From positions 1 to 41,659 of the forward strand of contig MU867152.1 in NCBI GenBank assembly GCA_033725935.1: a DNA stretch of 41,659 bases, read 5' to 3'. The first letter of the stretch is position 1. Every line of letters starts with the position of its first letter. This DNA is from Cladorrhinum sp. PSN259 (lineage: Eukaryota > Ascomycota > Sordariomycetes > Sordariales > Podosporaceae). The notes under the pieces are model-generated. The model saw only the letters and a list, made by a program, of their open reading frames with translations, was not told the DNA's origin and ran no database searches. Both the position numbers and the translations under genes were made by a program. Shown in pieces: positions 31,230 through 39,374 of this stretch.

Positions 31230-34200
31230 ATGGATGACCTCGAAGCTCTCATTCTCGCCAGGGTCTTTAGAGAAAAAGTGATCAAATCAATTCCAGCCAG
31301 ATTTAAACCCGATCTCGAAGACGAATGGCAGCGCCTTCTCACAATCTGGCAGATTTGCCTAGACTACTTCCTTCCCAAACTTCCACCAGCCATGCGGGAC
31401 GAGATCAAACATGTCGATCTCCACCAAGCGGCCTTCCCGAAAGTTATTCCTCACAGTGAAACCTTACCGAATGCCTCAACGGCCGAGATCATTCTGTTGC
31501 TCGTGAGGCCGTCCACAGATGCCTCGTCGATCCTCCGCTGCCAGCGTTGTCGGGTTCGTCCCCAAAGCATCCATGGTGCATCATATTCGGTTCTTTCCTA
31601 TGTTTGGGGAGATCCTTCAGACACTCGACGCATAGAACTAGATGGAAGGAGCACTGATGTCGCCGGGAGCCTTGATTCAGCTCTTCGACACCTTCGTCAC
31701 CAGACCACACCGCGACTTGTTTGGGCTGACCCTCTGTGTATCAATCACGCGAACGGCCAAACTGGGGGTTCGAGCACAGAAAATCTAAGATATATTTACA
31801 GTAAAGCACAGGAGGTTATCGTATGGCTGGGCAACAGCACAGACACTTCGGCAGAATGGTTTAAACTCCTGGACGATATTGCACAACTATCCATTGAAGA
31901 AGTGCGGACTTTCTTTCAGAATCAGTTTCGGCGAACGGATCTCCCCAAGTTTTGGAGCGTTACCAAAGATGTATTGGAGATGCCGTGGTGGGATCGTGCT
32001 GGGATCGTGTTGCATCTGATGCATGGCTGCAAAGTCACGGTTCAATGCGGAAATGCTTCGGCGGATTGGAAGGCATTCATGCACCTATTCTCCGGTCTCC
32101 AGTACGAGGAATTGAGGAAGAACAACCCGAATATACGACATTTTACAACTTTCGGCCATGCGATCTGTATGATTCCTCGCGAAATTGCGGGCAACGTCCC
32201 TTGTGATGACAGAAACACTGAAAATTTCCACAACATGGAACCGCTCTTCGTCAACCTTGAGAGAATATTTTCCCAACCTAAAATGGGCGTCAATTGGGTT
32301 TTGGCTCTCTTCAAAATCGCCTCACATTTGGGTCCAATGCTCACTCACCTTGCCAATAAGGTCGCCAGTGTTGGAATTGAGGAGCGAGAGACGCGCCATT
32401 TCGAACACCAGAAACGTTTGCAAACTGGCGGAGGAGGGGGTTATGGGGATAGTGACTGGACAAATGCTCCTCCGGAAGACTGCCACGCGGACGCCCCGAC
32501 TATCTCTCCAGCGCTAGATGAGCAACAGCCACACCCAATGGCACGTCTAGAAAATACGGAGCCTAGTACTAACAGGCTTTCGGGTACCGCAGGAGCTGGA
32601 GCTCAAAATCCTGAACTGCGGTGCTGGCTTCGTATTCTCAAAGCGATGACGATGCGACCTGGAGCAGAGATTGCCAGTGATTCACTGGATCCTGGCCAAG
32701 CCGTAGACCAGAAAGCGGAACATCCCCAATCCATTCACGAGACACTCGATCAAGCAACCACGGGATTTAGGATAATTCTGTTGAATCCCAGTGACGATTA
32801 TACCGCGTCAATCGACTGCGAACACATTGCGCTGGATTTGGATTATCTATCCTCTCTTGGCATTCGCAAATGTCCATTCACAGTCATCGAACACAACATG
32901 GCAGAACCGAGCTCAGAGAGTGCCATCTCGCTACGCGGCAGTCAAAAAACAATCAGTTCGGAACTTCTAGCAAACCTGAGAAGACTTCGGCACTCCAGAA
33001 ACCAAGTTTTGCTATGGACAGAGGCCTTATGTACCGATCAGGACAGTCCAGACGAGAACGCCATGGATGATGACCTGAAAGTGTTGATGTTCCAAATCTC
33101 TACCGAAGTCTTGACTCAGGACGCGCATTCTTCCATAATGTACCGACCTCTGTCTACTGAAAACCTCGAGATCAGAGTTATCCACATTTTACCAGCGTCG
33201 GACCCGAATGCGATCATCAAATGCGCTCTCCAAACTGTTTCATTGCGAGATGAGGAGGTAACCTTCAAAGCTCTATCGTACGTCTGGGGTGATCCAGCAG
33301 CCAGAGCTCCCATAGTATTGAATGGGGAACAATTTTCCGTCACTGTCAATCTAGAAGCAGCTCTGAAACGCTTCCGTGACCCCATACAGTCGGTTATACT
33401 TTGGGCTGACGCAATATGCATCAATCAAGCTGATCTTGAGGAAAGAGGACAGCAAGTGCAACTCATGGGGTTTATCTACACGGGCACCGATCAGGTCCTT
33501 GCTTGGCTGGGAGATGAGTCTGAGGATAGCGACCTCGCCATGGATATGATAGAGCAATGGGGCAATTGGGCCATCTCGATGAAGGACAAAGAGTTGAAGA
33601 ATCTCGCGGACATCCAAAAAGATATTCCCAACGCATTCGACCGAGATGCCGTATCGGCCATTCAAAATATCTTACAGCGGCCTTTTTGGAACCGAATCTG
33701 GATTGTCCAGGAAGTAGTCTTGGCCAAGGAGCTAGACCTGGTATGTGGGACCAAGCGACTGCCATGGAATTTGTTCATCGAGGCTTTTCAAAGCTGGGTC
33801 AATCTATCTAGCACCTCTTACTTGAACAACTATACCCATAATGTATGGAGCATCTTCAACGAGATGAGAAGTACCAACCCAACCATTATGATGGCACTTC
33901 GGAAATCACGCGGTTCGGATGCGAGCCTTCTGGCACTTGTGGGCCGCTGCATGTCATACCAGGCCACTGACCCACGCGACAAGATCTTTGGCCTTCTCGG
34001 TGTTGCTACTGATGCCCCCGCTCTCATCAGACCCGATTACAAATCAAGCGTCAACGAGGTCTATCGCAGCTTTACCCGAGCCGCAATAGAACGCGAGAAA
34101 AGGCTTGAAGTCATCAGAGAAGCGGGATTTGGCCACCCGAGAACCAGCCAAGATTTGGAGCTACCATCCTGGGTGCCAGATTGGAGCGGGCAGAGAGAAG

Positions 34201-35030
34201 GTCGTCCAAGAGGATTACGTAGCCACTATCGTGCCGGAATCACCGGAGGTAATCCTCGCTCTGTAACCCGGTTTCGTGGCAATTCAGAGTCCTTCTGGGC
34301 TATAGGTACCACTTGCGGAAGAGTTTCAGACCTTCAGAGTGGGGAACTCTTCTCAGATGGTCTGTCCTGGATAAGCTTTATCCAGGATGATCTTCGCCGG
34401 ACTTATCGCACAGGAATCCCCACGCTCCAAGCCTTCTTTCGAATAATTCTGCTCGATACAGATTGGGAGGATAAAAGGCTGAATTCAGAGGCCAAGTCTT
34501 TTTTCGATCTAGCAGCCGCATTTCTGTATGCTCTAGGCATTCTAAACTATCGGGAGTCCAGAGAAAGGGACGGAGCATACAAGATCGGTGAACGTGGAGA
34601 CGAGCCTGATTATTTATATTGTATGATGAGATGGCTCGGGCAAAATAGAGGGGGGAGGACGGACCAGACTATCTTGGAGCCTTTTTTGGGCGCTGTTGGG
34701 TCAACATCAACAATTGTGTGGCCAGCGGAGTCGGATCCAGAAAGAGGAACGAACTTTTTCATGAATTTCACTACAATGGTTAACGGGAAGATGGTGCACA
34801 GATGCATCTTCAAGACAAGGAACGGGTACATGGGGGTTGGTCCGGTAAGGATGGAGAAGGGAGATATTGTTGTTGTCCTGTTGGGCTGCAGTGTCCCGGT
34901 TCTTTTGCGCAAAGTCAACGGAGGCTATATTCTCATCGGAGAGTGTTTCGTTCTGGGGCTTATGGACGGTGAAGCTATTGACAATCTCAGATCGGGGGAG
35001 GCTGAATTAAAGAAGTTTACGATTCTTTAA
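31230..35030 (+). CDS. Large multi-HET-domain protein (heterokaryon incompatibility type)
   Basis: Start taken at ATG 31230 (MDDLEALILARVF); the open frame extends upstream but without an ATG. It has 1266 residues and no intron. The first HET-type region (about 85-300) has YSVLSYVWGDPSD, LVWADPLCINH and AQEVIVWLGNS. A second, weaker segment (about 510-610) starts FRIILLNPSDDY and has ELLANLRRLRHSRNQVLLWTEALCTDQDSPDE but lacks the SYVWG box. The third (about 650-900) is canonical: FKALSYVWGDPAARAP, VILWADAICINQADLEERGQQV, VLAWLGDES and RPFWNRIWIVQEV. Then follow ATDPRDKIFGLLGVA, LPSWVPDWSG, FWAIGT and a C-terminal VVVLLGCSVPVLLRKV-GGYILIGECFVLGLMDGE, as in single-HET proteins. HET proteins trigger non-self-recognition cell death in fungi, though most are uncharacterised. 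The layout suggests internal duplication with decay of the middle unit. Confidence 0.9.
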   Translation: MDDLEALILARVFREKVIKSIPARFKPDLEDEWQRLLTIWQICLDYFLPKLPPAMRDEIKHVDLHQAAFPKVIPHSETLPNASTAEIILLLVRPSTDASSILRCQRCRVRPQSIHGASYSVLSYVWGDPSDTRRIELDGRSTDVAGSLDSALRHLRHQTTPRLVWADPLCINHANGQTGGSSTENLRYIYSKAQEVIVWLGNSTDTSAEWFKLLDDIAQLSIEEVRTFFQNQFRRTDLPKFWSVTKDVLEMPWWDRAGIVLHLMHGCKVTVQCGNASADWKAFMHLFSGLQYEELRKNNPNIRHFTTFGHAICMIPREIAGNVPCDDRNTENFHNMEPLFVNLERIFSQPKMGVNWVLALFKIASHLGPMLTHLANKVASVGIEERETRHFEHQKRLQTGGGGGYGDSDWTNAPPEDCHADAPTISPALDEQQPHPMARLENTEPSTNRLSGTAGAGAQNPELRCWLRILKAMTMRPGAEIASDSLDPGQAVDQKAEHPQSIHETLDQATTGFRIILLNPSDDYTASIDCEHIALDLDYLSSLGIRKCPFTVIEHNMAEPSSESAISLRGSQKTISSELLANLRRLRHSRNQVLLWTEALCTDQDSPDENAMDDDLKVLMFQISTEVLTQDAHSSIMYRPLSTENLEIRVIHILPASDPNAIIKCALQTVSLRDEEVTFKALSYVWGDPAARAPIVLNGEQFSVTVNLEAALKRFRDPIQSVILWADAICINQADLEERGQQVQLMGFIYTGTDQVLAWLGDESEDSDLAMDMIEQWGNWAISMKDKELKNLADIQKDIPNAFDRDAVSAIQNILQRPFWNRIWIVQEVVLAKELDLVCGTKRLPWNLFIEAFQSWVNLSSTSYLNNYTHNVWSIFNEMRSTNPTIMMALRKSRGSDASLLALVGRCMSYQATDPRDKIFGLLGVATDAPALIRPDYKSSVNEVYRSFTRAAIEREKRLEVIREAGFGHPRTSQDLELPSWVPDWSGQREGRPRGLRSHYRAGITGGNPRSVTRFRGNSESFWAIGTTCGRVSDLQSGELFSDGLSWISFIQDDLRRTYRTGIPTLQAFFRIILLDTDWEDKRLNSEAKSFFDLAAAFLYALGILNYRESRERDGAYKIGERGDEPDYLYCMMRWLGQNRGGRTDQTILEPFLGAVGSTSTIVWPAESDPERGTNFFMNFTTMVNGKMVHRCIFKTRNGYMGVGPVRMEKGDIVVVLLGCSVPVLLRKVNGGYILIGECFVLGLMDGEAIDNLRSGEAELKKFTIL

Positions 35031-35364
35031 AAAAGATTGATCATGGTAGAAAATGTCAAACAAAATTCCGAAGAGTGATTACTGAGGCGAGGATATGATG
35101 TTTCTATTCTCTCATAATATCCGAGGAGGTACGCAAGAAACCTTATGTGCAAAGCTCGACTCGTTGCGCGTTCCGACTAAGGTAGGTACCTAGGTAGATC
35201 GGGATTATATATGGAAAGATCCTATCTATCTGCGTGCCCGCATCGTGTACTGTCCGCGGAAGAATCCCCAATGCTTCTTGCTCAAGGGTCTTGGAATGAA
35301 TAGACTTTGTGAGCTCCAAGGTGAATACCGGATAGAGGATTTGTTGGGATAACTCACTTATTGC
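35031..35364. other. Convergent 3' intergenic region
   Basis: 3' flanks of the HET gene and the secreted peptide. Contains a short TAGGTACCTAGGTAG repeat at about 35182; nothing else recognised. Confidence 0.6.
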
Positions 35365-35613
35365 TCACATATAGCTACAAGTGCAGCCGTATCGCGGTCC
35401 GGGAGGAAAGTTGGGATACGGGACGCAAGTCAATCCCACTCGGCAAGGTTTCCCCTTGGCGCCGCAGACCTCATTGGAGCAGGGGCCTGTGTACTGAGGC
35501 GGTTCTTTCTCAGTCGGATTTGGGAGAGCGGAAGACAATGAAATGGCGGCGAGGAAAGCCATGTGGAGGAACAGAAGAACTCGTGCCATTTTGGTGGTTG
35601 GAAAGCGGTTCAT
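35365..35613 (-). CDS. Six-cysteine small secreted peptide
   Basis: The reading frame starts with ATG at 35613 (MNRFPTTK) or, better for a signal peptide, ATG at 35589 (MARVLLFLHMAFLAAISLSSA). From 35589 it is 74 residues. The mature part, about 50 residues, has six cysteines with spacing C-x4-C-x6-C-x5-C-x13-C-x-C (GPCSNEVCGAKGKPCRVGLTC...YGCTCSYM), which suggests a three-disulfide knot-like or defensin-like fold. I cannot assign a family. It sits between the multi-HET gene and the RIPed block, a setting where small effector-like genes are common. An extra exon at the 3' end cannot be excluded. Confidence 0.65.
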   Translation of the reverse strand: MNRFPTTKMARVLLFLHMAFLAAISLSSALPNPTEKEPPQYTGPCSNEVCGAKGKPCRVGLTCVPYPNFPPGPRYGCTCSYM

Positions 35614-36915
35614 AGCCGTGGCTTGGTCGGACTGTATTCGCGAGAGTGAGAGAGAAGGCAGTGTGACTTGACGTCTGTGGCCACAAGACAAAAACATCCA
35701 AGCGGAGAAGAAGCGTCCTTTTAAACAAGGAAAAAACAACCAAAACCAGGTCCGTGGTAATCATCTCCCGCCGGTGCGTGATTAAACTTTTGATACATCC
35801 AACTGCCGCCTCTCCGGACTCGTCAGAGAGAAAAAAACAAGCTTCTAACCGATTAATGCGGGTGCGCAGCACTAGTAGGCAGAGACAAGTCGGTCGTTGG
35901 CAGAGCCAAGGCGAATATCTATGGGAGCGAGAATTAAGCAATTAACATGGAAAAATCGCCGCTCCAATCAACGTAAAGGCTGGTAGCAACCCTCCCGCCT
36001 TGGGCCGCCTTAGCTTTCGCCGCTGACGGCGGTATTGCGGGAGTGCGCGCTGCCAACGTGTCTATTTTATTATCACTCTTGATCACACGAAAACACAAAC
36101 AAACAACGTTGCTTCGGCAGTTCGTTTGGATTCATGACAGCCATTTTCATAGATTAACCTTCAAAGGTTATATGGCGGCATTTATTTTAACACCCCCTCG
36201 ATAACTGCCTATAGTTTGCTCGAGGGTATAAATAAAAGTTCCAACGCAAGAAGAAGAACAAGAAAGGAAGAAAGGCTGGTTAGCGCTAATAGTATTATGT
36301 TTCAGGCTCGTATTATAGGGGTTTGATTTCGGTTCTCAGTATAGGCTATTTTTTTGTTATTTCCCCCCTTTTTAATACTGTGTATGGTTTAGGGTGAGGT
36401 CGAGAGAGTCTAAGTAGCGTTAGAAAACGATGGTATTTGATTAAAAAAAAAATGGTATGGTAAATCCTAGGTATCCTGGGTGTCTTAGCGATATGAAGAT
36501 CCCTGAAGCGAGGTAACCAAGGGTAGAAGGATTAGGAATTGTAAAGAGATATGATACACTAGAGGGAGGATGCACTGGTCAGGTATCGACACGAGAGTGT
36601 TACAGCAGTATATTGATCACGTCTCTATGATTGCAAGACTAATCCTTAGGGGATCAGAGATTATGGACTCAGGTGGTAGTGAGGTTGTCCTTTTATGCTC
36701 GAGGGTCCTTTGTCACTTGTGTCCTTGTCCGGAAACAGGAAGGTTCCTTCCTAAAAACGGGCAGGTTACCCTCTGTATTCGGATGCCAGTCTTCCTGTCA
36801 AAGGGATCTTGTTACATCACCGGCCTTTGTATTAGGAGTGTTGCCCTTACCTTTATATTCAATGATAGCGTGACTATGTTCTAGAGTATCGAGGACGTTA
36901 GGAATTTCGGCCGAG
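35614..36915. other. Transition from normal to RIP-affected DNA
   Basis: Promoter side of the six-Cys peptide, then AT-rich DNA. GC hairpin: CTCCCGC (35992-35998) pairs with GCGGGAG (36037-36043) around an inner CGCCG/CGGCG. Another inverted repeat at about 36193-36228 (CCCTCGA/TCGAGGG) lies in sequence that may be a transposon end. Short ORFs at 36570-36884 have no protein character. Confidence 0.5.
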
Positions 36916-37260
36916 ATTATTAAACTTACTTTATTAAACTTAGCTCAGTAAAGCTGCGACTTTCGCGATAGGGTAAGGCGGTAAAATAGTATCCCGTTAA
37001 AGCCTCGGAAGAGGGGGAATGATAGGCTACGGCTATCTTCGGGAATATCTGCGACGTATTTGAATGCGCCGTTAGAATATCCGAGTCTTTAAAGAAGAGG
37101 GGAAAGCCTAATGAACTTATAATAACTGATGATTTAGATACGAGCCTTATATTGGGACGAGATAAACAGGTTCTCGCTAAGTTTAAAGACCTACGTAACC
37201 GCTACTAGAAGAGCGCCTCTATTGTCGCTAAGACGAGGTGGGCTTTATATAAGAAGAATG

Positions 37261-37759
37261 TGTTACAACCTGCACCGGATAGGATACAGACTGCAAGGCA
37301 GTACGCCTGGGTAGGATGACAGAAAAATCGAAGGTTATGGGACGCTCTCAGACGGTGTCAATCACTGTCAACAACAGGTTGCTCTACAAAGTATCGCTCT
37401 TGAGTATTGTAGACAAGTGAACGTGATAATTGCTTGCGTGAGGAACCAAGTCCTCACGATGGGAAGTGTCTGACACTTCCCCTACTTATAGTGGGCTGTC
37501 TAGATACATTTTCTGAGGTATCTTGTACGTTGACTGCTCTGCTTGCTCGAGAAACCTAAGCAAGCCTAGCAGTTATAGCGAGCATATCTATGCTTGCTGT
37601 GCCTACTCTGTTTTTCCCATTCTTGGCAGCAGACAGGGCGAGCAATCCCTAATTGGTCGCACCTGAGACTTTGTGGGTCTTCACATTCCTGGCCCAACGA
37701 TTAGCTATGGTCCATCTTGTGGTACCGGGGGGAGCGGGAAGGTTGCGCGGGGCGTAACA
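37261..37759 (-). mobile_element. Solo LTR A (minus orientation) with 5-bp TSD
   Basis: 499 bp, starting TGTTACAACC and ending GGCGTAACA (reverse complement of LTR B's ends), flanked on both sides by GAATG. It lies inside the HeLo pseudogene with no internal element sequence, so it is a solo LTR. Little RIP is visible. Its middle differs from LTRs B and C. Confidence 0.88.
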
Positions 37760-38111
37760 GAATGATTTTATCGCTCTGGTCGATTCGGTCCGCGAAGAAG
37801 TCGACGACCTTATCTTACTCTTTCCCGCTATTATTCCTGCCTAGCAAACTCTCGCCGCTGTCGAGGTCTTTGAGATTTAGGAGCAGCAACTGCTCTAAGA
37901 TGTTTCTGATATATTAGGGGAAAACGGAGATAAAATGCTGCGTAAAGCTGCCGATGAGAAGCTAAAGACGCACTTCGAGGTGAAGATCAAGGATGGCAAA
38001 GTCACATTTACGGAGGGATAGGGTGTAGCCGGTATATTGCTCGAGGGAAAGGTTACGGATGAAGTTACCAAGAAATCTATCTGAGGAGACTTTAATAAGG
38101 TTGAAGTATAG

Positions 38112-38598
38112 TGTTACGCCTCGCGCGTAAATCCCCCGCACACGGACCACTATGCAGGGCATTGTGGGACCATGACCAATCGTTGGGCCAGGGATGTGAA
38201 GACCCACGAAGTCCCGATGCAACCAATCAAGATGTGCCTGCTCTGATCGCTGCCAAGCACAGCGAGCACGGCGAGCAAGAAGCTTGCTCGCTGTGATCGC
38301 GGATCTACAGAGCGAGCAGAGCGAGCAAGGTACAATATACACAGGAAATATATGTAGATAGCTTCACTATAAGTAGAGGAAGTGCTGGGCACTTCCTATC
38401 GTGAGGACTTGGTTCCTCACGCAAGCAATACAATCGTTCATTGTTTACAATACTCATAAGCGATACTTTGTAGAGCTACCTGTTAGTTGACAGTGATTGA
38501 CCCCGTCTGAGAGCGTCCTATATCCTTCGATTCCCCTGTCATATTACCCCAGGCGTACTGCCTTGCAGTCTGAACCCTACCCGGTGCAGGTTGTAACA
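38112..38598 (+). mobile_element. Solo LTR B with 5-bp TSD
   Basis: 487 bp, TGTTACGCC...GGTTGTAACA, flanked by TATAG on both sides. No internal retroelement sequence. GC-rich and nearly free of RIP. The middle (about 38230-38325) carries GCGAGCA-type short repeats and an inverted pair (AGCGAGCA/TGCTCGCT). Confidence 0.9.
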
Positions 38599-38896
38599 TA
38601 TAGGCTAAGAAGGACGCGATAGTAGGGTTCGTGTTAAAAGGAACGGAGAGCTAATGACCTTAGTAAGGATAGGCGAAGACTGCCTTATTGTGGCCGAGAT
38701 TTATTCGGCCGCTGGCGAAGAGAAGATTAAACCTATTCTGGAGATGTATATAGGATAGAATCTATATTCTTAGTCTAAGAAGTAATATATAGAAACTATT
38801 TTATATAGTAAGCGTTCAGTATTTATAATCGGTTACCTCCCCCCCCTTATATCTAGGTTACTATTAACCTGACCCTTGAATAGCCGACTAGCTAAA

Positions 38897-39374
38897 TGTT
38901 ATGCCTCGCGCGTAAATCCCCCGCACACGGACCATTATGCAGGGCATTGTGGGACCATGACCAATCGTTGGGCCAGGGATGCGAAGACCCACGAAGTCCC
39001 AATGCAACCAATCAGAAGGGACTCGACGGACTCGATGTTCGAGTCCATCGAGTTGTACATGATCCACCGACTCGACAGACTCGATAGTCGAGTCTCTTGA
39101 GTCAGGATACAATATACCTAGAAACACATGTAGATAGCTTCACTATAAGTAGGAGAAGTACTAGGCACTTCCTATCGTAAGGACTTGGTTCCTTACGCAA
39201 GTAATTCAATCGTTCATTATCTATAATACTTATACGCGATACTTTATAAAGCTACCTATTAGTTAATAGTAATTAACCCCGTCTAAGAGCGTCCTATAAC
39301 CTTCGATTCCCTTATTATATTACCCCAGGCGTACTACCTTATAGTCTGAACCCTATCCGGTGCAGGTTGTAATA
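38897..39374 (+). mobile_element. LTR C, 5' LTR of the RIPed gypsy element
   Basis: 478 bp, TGTTATGCC...GGTTGTAATA, aligning along both arms with LTR B. Differences in the 3' half are almost all C-to-T or G-to-A at CA/TG, i.e. RIP. The flanks (CTAAA / CGTTG) do not match, as expected if it is one end of a full element whose internal region follows. The middle carries GACTCGA/TCGAGTC palindromic repeats instead of GCGAGCA. Confidence 0.82.

Larger units (their letters stand above)
36916..38760 (+). pseudogene. RIP-degraded HeLo-domain (HET-s/LOP-B type) gene, interrupted by two solo LTRs
   Basis: One reading frame with stops but no frameshift can be followed from about 36918 once the LTRs are removed: LSSVKLRLSR, then ATAIFGNICDVFECAVRIS, LGRDKQVLAKFKDLRNRY, SASIVAKTRWALYKKN, (LTR A), DFIALVDSVREEVDDLILLF, DILGENGDKMLRKAADEKL, HFEVKIKDGKVTFTEG, GILLEGKVTDEVTKKSI, (LTR B), AKKDAIVGFVLKGTES. 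The pattern LRLSRW / ATAIFGNIxDVFE / LRNRYQKxxSxxxKxRWALYKK / FxxLVxxVxExVDxLxxLFPA fits the HeLo 'prion-inhibition and propagation' domain of HET-s relatives. Stops are mostly TAG/TAA where CAG/CAA would be expected, as RIP produces. The frame joins exactly when each LTR plus one target duplication is removed. The N-terminus (probably in an upstream exon) is not identified, and no C-terminal prion motif was found. Confidence 0.7.

Noticed and set aside
36570..36884. A 104-residue plus-strand ORF in the AT-rich transition
   Set aside because: No start context, domain or codon bias; it is probably chance in decayed DNA.
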